From JBBWZH01 sp035544115 (GTDB taxonomy: Bacteria; Actinomycetota; Actinomycetes; Mycobacteriales; CADCTP01), in NCBI GenBank assembly GCA_963714145.1, contig OY970235.1, positions 4,650,001 through 4,714,000 of the forward strand: a stretch of 64,000 bases of DNA. Direction: 5' to 3'. Under the pieces are notes generated by a model. It searched no databases and was not told where the DNA came from. It saw nothing but the letters and a program-made list of their open reading frames with translations. Within the stretch, counting starts at the first letter, position 1, and each line of letters opens with the position of its first letter. This document shows, piece after piece, positions 19,001 to 28,800 of this stretch. A program made the translations under genes and the position numbers.

Positions 19001-19415
19001 CGAGGTCGAGCACGAGGTAGCTGCCGTCCGGCGCCTCCACCACGTTGCCGGCCGGCGGCGGGACGGCCGTCCCGCGCAGACCGGGGCGGGTCGGCAGCCG
19101 GATGACGGCGGTCAGCGAACCGGGGTCCAGGAGGCCGGCGACGTCGTACTGGTCGGCGCCGACCACGCCGGCGATCCGCGGCGAGAGCACGATGTCGAGG
19201 ACGTCGGCGCCGCCGGGCGGCAGGAGGAGAACCTCCTCCGGCTCGTAGCCGGCGACGGCGGCCAGCACGAGCGACGGGTGCAGCGCGGCGTGGATCGCGC
19301 GCAGGTCGTCGTCGCCGACCCGCATGCCCGACCACTCGACGGCGTCGGCGGCCGGGGCGTCAGCGGCGCGGCGGCCCAGCTCCTGGATCTCGGCCAGCAG
19401 GAAGGCGTCCGGCAT
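16092..19415 (-). CDS. Large uncharacterised protein divergent from the DUF6603 operon
   Basis: 1107 aa from ATG 19415 (MPDAFLLAEIQELG); a GTG at 19442 in frame is a weaker choice. I do not recognise the family. The N-terminal 350 residues are acidic and Ala-rich. The middle is aromatic-rich: HQYTGPRSGVLNAETRELLKMW, a cytosolic-looking FVGWDHTGRATVEPYRPGQPM, and SEVESMGYFDGLNGYDTAITSGGPFHWTLG. The last segment resembles, only loosely, the Glu-then-Ser/Gly-aromatic pattern of lysozyme-like folds. The C-terminal 150 residues (LHVQPGDAPVVVAGARRVSGAGLLIVDL to FTTTRRFDLDVSENG) look like an Ig-type beta-sandwich. No signal peptide or membrane helix is visible. It shares a 143-base divergent promoter region with the four-gene operon, and its composition matches theirs, so it is probably part of the same system. 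Confidence 0.85.
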   Translation of the reverse strand: MPDAFLLAEIQELGRRAADAPAADAVEWSGMRVGDDDLRAIHAALHPSLVLAAVAGYEPEEVLLLPPGGADVLDIVLSPRIAGVVGADQYDVAGLLDPGSLTAVIRLPTRPGLRGTAVPPPAGNVVEAPDGSYLVLDLGAAAAGGAPVDVVGALLDAQADVVDGLAAAIAAAHADAGPTLTGLVSVLDPALWDFPDELVEGSGSTTEALRDLGRPIAAAALADRGSLEAFLVEEANGRLTDGDALPSVQRRLTGDLATAVPVDPPFPDDDARELERAWQREAEALFDDLHPDVAVRPPFRVHDHRRLTYLELVLDAINQGLFGTVAFDLDTRELAYGGHDLRYTRVPPAGGVDPTDRDPDPDVRAAQTYVYGGVAVTATFASAAATPRFVGELRDDLAAVGFGPLADADVLTLDGKVQNAARTAVARRRFGAWLEAALREFQIYAAMPQVARKPLAAEPQPGAGGRSLGSTLIPVANDHQYTGPRSGVLNAETRELLKMWVERDWHCPVVVENRTLSSAQLTALRDAGPATSRTATVLAGALIDQNVWRARQVEAGSFVGWDHTGRATVEPYRPGQPMVLCRYVSASWGGAGAFQARQDVTSAYLYPSAEITPATAAAELPDRADDPAFWSTFRVARAVSEVESMGYFDGLNGYDTAITSGGPFHWTLGLMKSAGGGNPATFWDDAVAYPGELGAFLAYLDATEPAEFGELFGRFGIRPHPRWVGAAGPHYVPGHRKYTGWVAFEDDDSAWVDLRRPQVLGADPVASQQDSLLAESLKTWHWTHRILYASRTSPTMTARMWEFSRARLRELLSTPWRADGVVKTITDHHPDGTPFDRTCTIGDVFTSEQAVAMIERQHVFDPHQVFGIRDKAAQWLGAGADDMDLTELQDLYDIAVAVAGHQDAADWGDDEQAAIIAAMLLTRVVVVDGKNTTVSVHMSGVGYEEAASWPIWGVPPAGNPRRYDRSWLPQATLSPSIGPLPNLHVQPGDAPVVVAGARRVSGAGLLIVDLAIEDPPPGLEIISVDDDAGRLQVLLPLDAEGRWVGVVTATDGLFTTTRRFDLDVSENGGPPSPTGYEEVVARTQLDPRHRSFQLDATPLLPFPAPAD

Positions 19416-19472
19416 GGTGCCCCCAAGGGCGGCGCGGTCCACGGCGTGCGGACCGCCCGCCGCCGGAGCGTA

Positions 19473-19492
19473 CGTCCGGTCCGGACCGGACG
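19473..19492. promoter_or_regulatory. Perfect 20-bp palindrome in the divergent promoter
   Basis: CGTCCGGTCCGGACCGGACG equals its own reverse complement over all 20 bases. It is 58 bases from the start of the minus-strand gene and 67 bases from the start of the DUF6603 gene. A partial copy (CCGTCCGGTCGG) follows near 19517. It is the best candidate operator for coordinate control of both directions; the cognate regulator is not in this cluster. Confidence 0.6.
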
Positions 19493-19558
19493 CCCCGGTT
19501 TCCAGTACGACGGAGCCGTCCGGTCGGTAGGTTCGGCAATAGCGTCAGCCGAGCCGGG

Positions 19559-22500
19559 GTGATCCGCATGGCCGATCCCGCTATAGGCCCGCTGCTCGCT
19601 GCCCTGGTGCGGTGCTTCGCCCCGTTGCCGACCCTGCTGGGCGATGAGGCCCGCTTCGCTGGCTTCGTGCGCTCTCTCGATCCTGCCGTCCGGTTCGATG
19701 TCGATGCCCTCGCCGCGGTCGTCGGCGGGCTCGCCGGCCCGGCGGCGGCCATCGCCGGCGCGGTCGAGGACGCGGCCGACGCTGCCGGCGAGCTCGGGTC
19801 GAACGACGCCGACACCCGGGCCGAGGCGGCCGGCGCGCTGCTCGACGCCGCCGGCACCGTGGCCGGCCAACTCGCCGCGGTGGCCGCCGTCGTGTCGGAC
19901 TGGGACCTGGCCAACCTCGGCCTCGGGCCCGAGCACCGCGACCCGGCGTTCTGGGCGGCGCTGCTCGCCACCGCCTTCGACCGGCTCGTGATCGAGGCGA
20001 TCGAGCAGCGGCTCCCGGTGCTGCACGGGCTCGCCGCGCTCGCCGGGATCATCGTCCGGGCCACCGACGGGACGCTCGAGCTGCGCCTGGACGCGCTCGG
20101 GCCGGCCATCGGCGACCTGCCGGGCACGTTCGCCGGCCAGGCCGGCTGGGGCGGCGCGCTCTCCCCCGACTGGCTCACCGGCCCGCTCAGCGACGCGGTG
20201 GCCGACCTCGGCCTGGACGGCCGGGTCCGCCCGCTGCGGCCGGCGCTGGCCGAGCTGCTGCCCGGGCCGCAACCGGCGGACACCCGTGCGGTCGAGGTGC
20301 CGTTCGTGTCGGGGTTCCAGCGCGAGCTCGGGGCGCTGGCCGAACTCGGGGTGATCCTGGCCGCGGTGTCCGCCGGCGGCGGCACGCCGGCCGACGCCCT
20401 GCTGCTGGCGAACCTGGCCTGGGGCGCGTCGTCGCTGTCGTCGACGTCGGCCAGCGGGTGGACGCTCACCGTCGCCGGCACCGCCGAGCTCAGCGGCGCG
20501 CTGGCGCTGCTGGTGGAGCCGGGCCGGACCACCGACGTGGCCGGCGGCGCCGCCGGCTCGCTCGGCGTCACGGTGGCCAGGACCGCCAGCCCCCGGTGGC
20601 GTCCGTTCGGCACGCCGGCGTCGACCCGGCTCGAAGTGGGCTCGGCCGAGGCGGGCGTCGAGCTGATCGCCGGCGCCGGCCGCGAGGTGGTGCTGTCGGC
20701 CGGCGTCGGCGACGCCGAGGTGGTGCTGGCCACCGGGTCGCCGTTCCTGGCCGTGCTGCTCGGCGCCGAGCAGATCTCCGCGCCGTTCGCGCTCGAGCTG
20801 CGGTGGTCGACGGAGTCCGGCTTCACGATCGCCGGGTCGGTGGGCGTCTTCATCACCGTCAACCTCGACCGCGACATCGGCCCGGTGTTCCTCGACCGGC
20901 TGGAACTCGCCGCCGTCGTCGGCACCGACGGCGGTGCGGACGGCGCGGGCTCGGCGCTGGAGCTGTCGGCCCGGCTGTCGGCCACCGCCACCCTCGGACC
21001 GTTCACGTTCTCGGTCGACGGCCTCGGCATCGCCTTCGGCGTCGGCCCCGCCGACGGCGGCCCGGACAGCATCGGGCCGCTGCTGCTGCGGGCCCGTCCG
21101 CTGCCGCCCCGGGGTTACGGCGCCACGCTGGTCGCGCCGCTGTGCTCCGGGGGCGGCTTCATCCTGATCGACCGGGACGGCCCGCGGTACGCCGGCGGCC
21201 TCGCCATCGACATCGCCGGGGTGGGCATCACCGCCTTCGCCGTGGTCGACACCGACCTGCCGGGCGGCGGCTGGGCGCTCTACGCCACCCTCGCCGCCGA
21301 CTTCCCGGTGCCGATCCCGATCGGTTTCGGCTTCACCCTCGCCGGGGTGGGCGGCATCCTCGCCGTCAACCGCACCGTCGACGTCGACGCGCTGGCCCTG
21401 GGCCTGCGCGCCGGCGCCGCCGACGCCGTGCTGTTCCCCGACAACCCGGCCGAGGACGCGCTCACCCTGCTCGGCAACCTCGACCAGTGGTTCCCGCTCG
21501 CCGACGGCAGCACCGTGGTCGGTCCGGTGGTGCGGATCGGGTGGGGCGTCCCGGAGCTGGTGTCGGCGCAGGTGGGCGTCATGGTGGTCGTCCCCGACCT
21601 GATCGTCGTCCTGCTCGCCAGCATCACCGCCGTGCTGCCCGACGCCGACGCCGCCATCCTCACCCTGCACGCCGACGTCCTCGGCGCCGTCGACGTCCCG
21701 GCCGGCACGATCACGGTCGTCGCCTCGCTCTACGACTCCACCCTGCTCGGCGTCTTCGAGCTCAGCGGAGACGTCGGCTTCCACGCCGCGCTGTCCGGTC
21801 AGCCGTTCTTCGTGCTGTCGATCGGCGGCTTCCACCCCGAGTTCAAGCCGCCGGGCGCGATGCCGTCGTCGCTGCTGGATCTACGGGTGATGCGCTTCGC
21901 CGTCGAGCTCAGCGAGAACGTCTCGATCAGCCTGGAGTCGTACCTGGCCATCACGTCGAACACCGTGCAGTTCGGCGCCCGGGTCGACCTCGAGGCCTCG
22001 GTCGAGGTGCTGCTGACCACCTACACGGCGCGCGGGTGGGTCGGCTTCGACGTGCTGCTCACGCTCACGCCGCTGTCCCTCAGCGCCCAGGTGGTCGCCG
22101 GCGTGTCGGTGTCGGCCGGCGACCGCGAGCTGTTCGGCGTCGACCTGAGCCTGCACCTGCAGGGCCCCGACCCGTGGCACGCCGTGGGCCGGGCGGTGTT
22201 CGACTTCTTCGGCTTCCACGTCGACTACCTCTTCGACATCGGCGAGCCGCCGGCCATCCCGCCGCGCGATCCGGTCGACGTCGGCGCCCGGGTGCGCGCC
22301 GCGCTGGACGACGACGCGGCCTGGCAGCCCGGCACCGGCGGCGCGGACTGGGCCGCCGGACTGGTGACGGCCGCGGCGGCCCCGCCGGCTCCGGGCGGGG
22401 CGACGGCCGGCGGGTGGACCGGCCCGGCGATCCGGCCGGACCAGTCGCTCGTCGTCCGGCAGTCGGTGGCCCCGCTCAACCGGGAGCTGACCGCATTCGG

Positions 22501-23158
22501 CGAGCTGACGCCGACGGCGCCGACCGTGGCGCTCACCGCGCCCACCATCGGGCGGGTGGTGGACGCCACGCCCGACTGGGTCGACGACTGGTTCGCCCCG
22601 GCCCAGTTCGACCGCCTGGCCGGCGCCGCCAGCCTCTCCGCGCCGTCGTACGACCTGATGACCGCCGGCGTCGTGCTGGCCGACGACACCGTCGACCTCC
22701 CGACCGACCCGGCCGGACAGTGCCGGTCGGTGTCGCGGCTGCCCGAGGAGGATGTCTACGGGCCGGTCGGCGACGCGCGGACCCGCCGGTCGCGGGTCGC
22801 CTTCGCCGCGACCGCGGTGCCGGCCCCACCGCTGCGCCGCGGCGTCGGGACGGCCACCGTCCGCCGGCCCGACGGCACCACGGTGCCGCTCGGCGCGGTG
22901 GCGGTCACCACCACCCGGTACGCGGTGGTGGACCGGACCGACGGCCGGGCCGCACCGGTCGGCACGCCCACCCCGACCGGCCGGGCAACCGGCGCGGTGC
23001 CGCTGTCCCGGCCCGGCCGGGCAAGCCGCGCGGTGCCGCTGCCGCCGGTGACCGGGTCAGGCGGTGGGTTGTCGTTCGCCGCCGCCGTCCGGTCGCTGGG
23101 CGGCACCGCGACGGCCGACCGGCGGGTCGTACCGCTGCACGCGGTGGTGCCGGGATGA
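19559..23158 (+). CDS. DUF6603 domain protein, first gene of the coupled operon
   Basis: 1199 aa from GTG 19559 (an ATG at 19568 is also in frame). Residues 1-330 are helical and Ala-rich. About 400-900 form the beta-rich DUF6603 region: FGFTLAGVGGILAVNRTVDVDAL, AAILTLHADVLGAVD, the hallmark LSIGGFHPEFKPP, and the FARVDLEASVEVLLTTYTARGWVGFDVLL-type strands (read here as FGARVDLEASV followed by TARGWVGFDVLL), ending FFGFHVDYLFDIGEPP. The repeating amphipathic strands suggest a barrel or long beta-solenoid. The C-terminal 300 residues are low-complexity Pro/Ala/Thr with an Arg-rich tail. There is no signal peptide. The family is known by sequence only. The ATG of the next gene overlaps its stop (ATGA). 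Confidence 0.88.
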   Translation: MIRMADPAIGPLLAALVRCFAPLPTLLGDEARFAGFVRSLDPAVRFDVDALAAVVGGLAGPAAAIAGAVEDAADAAGELGSNDADTRAEAAGALLDAAGTVAGQLAAVAAVVSDWDLANLGLGPEHRDPAFWAALLATAFDRLVIEAIEQRLPVLHGLAALAGIIVRATDGTLELRLDALGPAIGDLPGTFAGQAGWGGALSPDWLTGPLSDAVADLGLDGRVRPLRPALAELLPGPQPADTRAVEVPFVSGFQRELGALAELGVILAAVSAGGGTPADALLLANLAWGASSLSSTSASGWTLTVAGTAELSGALALLVEPGRTTDVAGGAAGSLGVTVARTASPRWRPFGTPASTRLEVGSAEAGVELIAGAGREVVLSAGVGDAEVVLATGSPFLAVLLGAEQISAPFALELRWSTESGFTIAGSVGVFITVNLDRDIGPVFLDRLELAAVVGTDGGADGAGSALELSARLSATATLGPFTFSVDGLGIAFGVGPADGGPDSIGPLLLRARPLPPRGYGATLVAPLCSGGGFILIDRDGPRYAGGLAIDIAGVGITAFAVVDTDLPGGGWALYATLAADFPVPIPIGFGFTLAGVGGILAVNRTVDVDALALGLRAGAADAVLFPDNPAEDALTLLGNLDQWFPLADGSTVVGPVVRIGWGVPELVSAQVGVMVVVPDLIVVLLASITAVLPDADAAILTLHADVLGAVDVPAGTITVVASLYDSTLLGVFELSGDVGFHAALSGQPFFVLSIGGFHPEFKPPGAMPSSLLDLRVMRFAVELSENVSISLESYLAITSNTVQFGARVDLEASVEVLLTTYTARGWVGFDVLLTLTPLSLSAQVVAGVSVSAGDRELFGVDLSLHLQGPDPWHAVGRAVFDFFGFHVDYLFDIGEPPAIPPRDPVDVGARVRAALDDDAAWQPGTGGADWAAGLVTAAAAPPAPGGATAGGWTGPAIRPDQSLVVRQSVAPLNRELTAFGELTPTAPTVALTAPTIGRVVDATPDWVDDWFAPAQFDRLAGAASLSAPSYDLMTAGVVLADDTVDLPTDPAGQCRSVSRLPEEDVYGPVGDARTRRSRVAFAATAVPAPPLRRGVGTATVRRPDGTTVPLGAVAVTTTRYAVVDRTDGRAAPVGTPTPTGRATGAVPLSRPGRASRAVPLPPVTGSGGGLSFAAAVRSLGGTATADRRVVPLHAVVPG

Positions 23159-25899
23159 CGACCGAGCTGCACCTCCTGCCGTACCAGCGCCGGGGCGCGA
23201 TCCGCTCGGTCGCCCGCGTCGACGCCGGCTCCGGCCCGCTGCCGGCCGCCACCATCCGGGCCTCGGTCACGGTCGACGGGACGGTGGTGGCCCGGGACGT
23301 CCGCATCCTGGGGCCCGACACGGTGCAGGCGATCGGGGCGGCGGAGATCCTGCGCCGCTACCCGGTGCCCGGCAGCACCGGCGCCGAGGTGGCGTGGTTC
23401 CCGCTGGTGGAGCTCGCGTCCGCCGACCTCCCGTGGCGCTACACCCCGGCGGCCGCCGGCCCCGATGGTCGGCTGCGTCCCTGGCTTGTGCTGGTCGTGG
23501 TGCCAGCGGACGGCGAGGGCGTCACGTTCACGTCGCTGTCCGGGGGCACCGACCGGCTCACCGTCGGCGGCGCCGAGCGGGCGTTGCTGCCGCCGCTGGC
23601 GGAGTCGTGGGCGTGGGCGCACGTGCAGTCCACGGTGCCGGCGGCCGACCTCGACGCCGGCACCGCCACCGACCCCGCGGTCACCACCGCCCGCCTCCTC
23701 GCCCCGCGCCGGCTCGAGCCGGACCGCAGCTACCGGGTCGCCCTGGTCCGGGCCTTTACGGTCGGCGCCGACGGGACGCTCGCGCCCGCCTGGACCGACG
23801 GAGGCACCGAGGCGGCGGAGCTGGCGGTCTACGACTCCTGGACGTTCACGACCGCCGCCGACGCCGCGACGTTCGAGCTGCTGTGCGAGCGGCTGGTCCC
23901 GGCGACCGCGGTCGGGTCCCTCGGCCTGCGTGACGTCGACGTCAGTGCCTCGGGTGTCGACGTGGCCTGGGACGTCCCGGCCCCGGTGCTGAACCCGGTG
24001 GGCGGCGCGCTCTGGGATCTCGACGCCGCTTCGCCGCTGCCGCCGGTCGGGACGGAGGACTTCCGCGCCGCCACGCTGCCGCTGCTGGAGACGGCACTGG
24101 CCCGGCGCCCCGACCTCCCGGTGCCGGCACGGTACGACCCGCTCCGCGACGACCCGGTCATCAGCCTCCCGCTGTACGGGCAGCACCAGGCCGAGGGCGG
24201 GGCCGGCGCGACCGGGATCCCCGCGGCCGGCTGGCTGCTGTGGGCCAACACCCGCACCGACCGCCGGATCGCGGCCGGGCTCGGCGCTCAGGCCGTCCGG
24301 CGGGCCCAGGAGCCGCTGCTCGCGGCGGCCTGGGACCAGGCCGGCCAGCTGCGCGAGGCCAACGACGAGCTCAACCGGGCCCGGCTGGCCGCGGAGATCG
24401 ACCGCAGCTGGCAGGCGCGGCTGGCCGCCACCGACGACGGCGACGCGGTGGCCACCGCCGGCCCGCTGCTGACGTTCGCCACGCTCGGCGGGCGTCCGGC
24501 GCTCGCCGCCCTGCGCTCGAGCGCAGCGCCGGTAGCGCTCGCCGGGGCGGCGTGGCTGCGGCACGCGCCCCGCCCGCCCGGCACCCGGGCGTCGACGGCG
24601 ATGCTGCTGGCCACGGCACCGGCACCCGGCCGGTTCGCCGGCAGCCTCGACTTTCAGCCGACCGGTGCTCCGGCCGGCTGCTTCCAGCCCGGCGCGGCCG
24701 GGTCGAGCGGCGGCGGCTTCGACGGCGTGCTCACCGCCGGCGCCATCAACCACGTGCTGACGCATACGCTGCCGGTCGAGCTCGACCTCGACGACCTCCG
24801 CTCCGCCGCGCGGCGTCCGGTGGTGCGGGGCGCGCCGCACCCGGCCGGTGCCGCCGCGCTCAGCCGGGTCCCCGCCCGGCGGGCCCGACCGGTCCCGGCC
24901 GCCGCGGCCAGGACCGACGACGGCGGGCTGCCGGAGCGGCCCGACGACACGCCGGTCGAGCTCCCGACCCAACCCGCCGCACTCGTCGACGTCAGCACGC
25001 TGGCCACGGTGGTGGCGGCGTTCGACCCGCTCGAGCTCGGCCGGCGCAGCGTCGTCGCCCGGGTGGCCGCGCTCGAGCCGCTGCTCGGCGCCGGGGAGCT
25101 GCCGTGCCGGGTACGGATCGGTCCGGTGTTCCCCGACCCGCTGTTCTGGGACCTGCTCGAGGTCGACCGCGGCATGGTGCTCCCCGGCGCCGCCGGCTTC
25201 CCGGACAACGGCGTGCGCCTCGTCGGCGTCAACGGCGCCTTCGTCGCCTCGTTCCTGCTGGGGGCCAACCATGAGATGGCCCGGGAGCTGCTCTGGCGCG
25301 AGTACCCCGCCGACCTCGGGGCCACCACGTTCCGCCGCTTCTTCGACCACCTCGACGGCGGGAACGACATCGAGCCCATCGAGGCGTGGCCGGCGGGCGC
25401 CACCCTGGAGAGCCGGGCCGGCGCGGTCGGCGCCTCGTCGGTGATCGTCGTCCGCGGTGACGTCGTCGCCCGCTATCCCGACCTGCACGTGTTCGTGGCC
25501 CCCGGCGTGGGCGGCGAGCCGCAGCTGGCGACCGCGCTCGGGCCGATCTTCGAGGGGCTGCTCGGTAGCGACATGCGCTTCTTCGGGTTCGACGTCACGA
25601 CCGGGGACCTGCGCGGCGAGGGCGCGGGCGAGGAGTGGTTCGTCGGCTTCGAGGAGCGGGTGGTGGCCCCCCGCTTCGGCCTCGACCTGGGCCGGGCGTC
25701 GACGCCGACCACCTGGGACGAGCTGACCTGGGCGCAGTTCGGCGACGCCGTCAACGTGCCCGCCACCACGGTGCCGGGCCTGCCGTCGCTGACGATCGAC
25801 GACGTGACCTGGGGCCGCAACAGCGCCCACCAGGGCGCCGCGGTCCATCGGCGGCCGTACCGCCGGCTGTTCCCGGCCACCACGCTGGTGCCGGCGTGA
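23155..25899 (+). CDS. Uncharacterised 914-aa protein, second gene of the DUF6603 operon
   Basis: It starts MTTELHLLPYQRRGAIRS at the ATGA overlap with the DUF6603 gene. I know no named domain. The N-terminal 220 residues are beta-rich (ASVTVDGTVVARDVRILGPDT, WFPLVELASADLPWRY, RPWLVLVVVP). The C-terminal 250 residues are the most protein-family-like part: RIGPVFPDPLFWDLLE, VNGAFVASFLLGANHEMARELLWREYPADLGATTFRRFFDH, IEPIEAWPAGA, SVIVVRGDVVARYPDLHVFVAPG and a Phe/Gly-rich FGFDVTTGDLRGEG...EEWFVGFEERVVAPRFGLD. From memory, this C-terminal pattern recurs in other large bacterial hypothetical proteins. A helical middle (RRAQEPLLAAAWDQAGQLREANDELNRARLA, partly coiled-coil) joins them. No signal peptide is seen. 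Confidence 0.88.
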   Translation: MTTELHLLPYQRRGAIRSVARVDAGSGPLPAATIRASVTVDGTVVARDVRILGPDTVQAIGAAEILRRYPVPGSTGAEVAWFPLVELASADLPWRYTPAAAGPDGRLRPWLVLVVVPADGEGVTFTSLSGGTDRLTVGGAERALLPPLAESWAWAHVQSTVPAADLDAGTATDPAVTTARLLAPRRLEPDRSYRVALVRAFTVGADGTLAPAWTDGGTEAAELAVYDSWTFTTAADAATFELLCERLVPATAVGSLGLRDVDVSASGVDVAWDVPAPVLNPVGGALWDLDAASPLPPVGTEDFRAATLPLLETALARRPDLPVPARYDPLRDDPVISLPLYGQHQAEGGAGATGIPAAGWLLWANTRTDRRIAAGLGAQAVRRAQEPLLAAAWDQAGQLREANDELNRARLAAEIDRSWQARLAATDDGDAVATAGPLLTFATLGGRPALAALRSSAAPVALAGAAWLRHAPRPPGTRASTAMLLATAPAPGRFAGSLDFQPTGAPAGCFQPGAAGSSGGGFDGVLTAGAINHVLTHTLPVELDLDDLRSAARRPVVRGAPHPAGAAALSRVPARRARPVPAAAARTDDGGLPERPDDTPVELPTQPAALVDVSTLATVVAAFDPLELGRRSVVARVAALEPLLGAGELPCRVRIGPVFPDPLFWDLLEVDRGMVLPGAAGFPDNGVRLVGVNGAFVASFLLGANHEMARELLWREYPADLGATTFRRFFDHLDGGNDIEPIEAWPAGATLESRAGAVGASSVIVVRGDVVARYPDLHVFVAPGVGGEPQLATALGPIFEGLLGSDMRFFGFDVTTGDLRGEGAGEEWFVGFEERVVAPRFGLDLGRASTPTTWDELTWAQFGDAVNVPATTVPGLPSLTIDDVTWGRNSAHQGAAVHRRPYRRLFPATTLVPA

Positions 25900-28800
25900 G
25901 CGCAGGTCGGCCGCGGCGGCGCCTGGACCGCCGCGACATGCCCAGCGCGTCGCGCCGGGAAGGCGCCGCCTTAGCGGCCGACCGGAGCGAACCAGCAGAC
26001 ACCGTGAGCGCCCCGCGCCGGCCCGACCTCGACGGCGGCCCGCCGGGCGGCGGCCCGCCGGGCGGCGGCATCCCGGGCGGCGGCATCCCGGGCGGCGGCG
26101 TCCCGGGCGGCGGGCTGCCGGGCGGCGGCGTCCCGGGTGGCGGCTTCGAGATCGACCCGGAGGTCATCGCCGCGGGCCTCGACCCGGAACTGCCGGTGGC
26201 CCTGCTGCCGGTGCGCCTCGAGGTGCGCTTCCTGCCCGATCGGCCGGGCGTCGAGCCGACCGAGCTGGTCGTGCGGGTCCTCCCGGACGCGTTCCACGTC
26301 GACGCGCACGACCCGGCCCTGATGGCCGTCGAGGTCCAGCTCGGTCACCGCTACTGGGAGGAGGTGTGGCGCGGCGGTGGCGACGCCGCGGCTACCACTG
26401 AGGCCCGGCGCTGGCTCGCCGCCGACCTCGGCACCACCCGGGCCGCCTACGTCGCCCGCAGCACGGCGCCGACCAACCCGGGGCAGGCGCCCGCCGCCGC
26501 CGTACCCGCCGACGTGCCGCTCGACCCGGCGCCGGCCTGGCCGATCGTTGCCGAGCGCACCTCGCCGGCGCCCGGGCGGGCCCGGCTGCTGCCCGCCCGC
26601 TGGGCGGCCTACGTCGAGTTCGAGGGCGAGCAGGCCGGCCCGTTCTGGGCCGAGCGACCGGTCGCCGCCGACCTCGCCGTCACGCCCGGCCTGGTGGACC
26701 TGCCGCCCGGCGCCGACGCCCGACAGTTCCTCGAGGCCCAGGGGATGGGGTGGCTGACCGACATCGCCGCCGCGGTGGCGGCCGGGATGGCCATCCGCAT
26801 CCCGCTGGCCGCGCTCCCGGACCTGCCGCCGCAGGGGTACGACCGGCTGGTGGTGCTCGGGGTGGCGGCCGGCGACGACCACCACACGGCCATGGCGGAG
26901 CTGCTCGAGGCCCACCGGGCCACGCAGGGCCTCGGCATCCTGCCGCCGGGGACGCCGACCAACACCACGGCCACCGCCGCCGGCATCGGCGCCGACCACG
27001 ACGACGTGGACGCCTACTTCGACACCGAGCTCGATCCGCCGCGGGTGATCCCGCCGCTGCGGTTCCTCGGCGAGCCGGCCGAGCTGTTCGGGCTGGGCGC
27101 CGCCGACGCCGCCGCCATCGCGTTCGGGCTGGCCGGCTGGACCGCGCTGGACCGCACCCGGCACGCCGCCGACCCGTCGGCCGACCTGGCCCGGGCCGCC
27201 AACCAGGCGCTCTGGCCGGCCACCCTCGGCGGCTGGTTCGGTGGGTCACTGAGCTGGGCGGACGACGGCACGTCGCTGCTCGGCCCGACCGGCATGCTGT
27301 CGACCCGGGACTGGGTCGCGGACTTCGTCCGGCCCGAGGGCCCGCTGCCGACACTGCAGGTGGGCAACCACCCCTACGGCCTCCTCCCGGTCCGGACGAA
27401 CCTCCCGATCGCCGACCCGGCCACGACCCTCGAGTCGCTGGAGGACGTGCTGGCCGGCATCGAGGACAGCCTGGGTGGCTTCGAGGACGCCGTCCCGGTC
27501 CTGTCGCCCGACGCCACGGACCGGCCGCCGGGCAGTGACGAGGAGGCGGCGGCCAGGGCGTCCGCCGTCGGTGGCGCCCTCGGCGCCGTGCCGCACCTGC
27601 GCCGGTTCGTGCTCCGCGGCGTGGACGAAGCGCGCGCCGACACCGCGGACGCGTTCACCCACGGCCTGGATGTGGCGGAGTTCCTCTGCCAGCTCGTGCC
27701 CGACCTGGACGGCCAGTTCTGGGCTCCCGACCAGCTCTCGCACAGCCCGTACGTACAGGCGTTCACCGAGCATGAAGCCGACTGCCGCGGGGCCCGGGGA
27801 GCCCAGGCGCAGGTGGACGCCATCCGCTCGCTCGCCGACACGATCGCCGGCTTCAACACGACCGAGCACAACGCCGCGGCCGCCGGGCTGGTGGCGAACT
27901 ACATCATGCCCGGCACGTCGGACGCGTCCACCGACGGCCCGACCGCCGACCTGTGGGGCCTCGCCGTCGACCACCTCTCCCGGGTCGAGCAGGGCCAGCC
28001 GCACCTGGCCCGCCTCGGCGCCGAGGACCATCTCGGCGCCGAGCGGGCGCCCCGCCTCTACACCGCCAGCTACGCCGGCGATGGCGCGGAGGTGGCGGTG
28101 GGGCCGCTGGTGGACGCCGCCCGGGACGACGCGGCGGCGACCCGCGTCGGCCGCTGGCTCGACGCCCTGCTGGCGGCGGCCGGGGCGGTCGTGGCCGGCG
28201 GCGACGGCGGGTACGACGCCTCGACGGCCGTACCGCTGCTCGAGCACCTCCTGCGGGTGGCGGTGGCGCAGGTCCAGCCGGCGCAGGCGGTGGCCGTGCG
28301 CGACGGCCTCGCCCGCCTGCGCCAGCACCTCGACGACGCGCCCGGCACCGCGCTCGACGACCTCGACCGGCTGCTGCGGGCCGCCCTCGGGCCGGCCATG
28401 TACCGGATCGACGCCTGGGTGACGAGCCTGGCCAGCCAGGCGCTGGCGACCGGGCGCACCGGGCGGCGGCTCGGCCTCCAGGTCGGCGGCTACGGCTGGC
28501 TGGTCCGGGTGACGCCGCGCGCCGGCCGCCCGTCCCAGGGCTTCGTGCACGCACCGAGCCTCCCGCACGCCACCACCGCGGCCGTGCTCCGCAGCGGGTG
28601 GAGCGCGTTCGGCACCAGCGGGGCGGGTTCGCCGATGGCCGTCGACCTGTCGGCCCCGCGGGTGCGGGCGGCGAAGCGGATCGTCGAGGCGATGACCGCC
28701 GGCCTCGAGCTGACCACGCTGCTGGGCGCCCGGCTGGAGCGGCACCTGCACGACCGCCGGCGCGACGCCGCCATCGACGAGATCCGCGAGCTGGTCGCCG

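Noticed and set aside
15889..19335. 1148-aa minus-strand open frame and 985-aa plus-strand frame over 16605-19562
   Set aside because: Both are Arg/Pro/Gly-rich products of GC bias; the chosen frame has normal composition with aromatic-rich, structured segments.
26035..26145. CRISPR-like or minisatellite array
   Set aside because: The repeat is in frame and encodes a Gly/Pro linker; there are no spacers.
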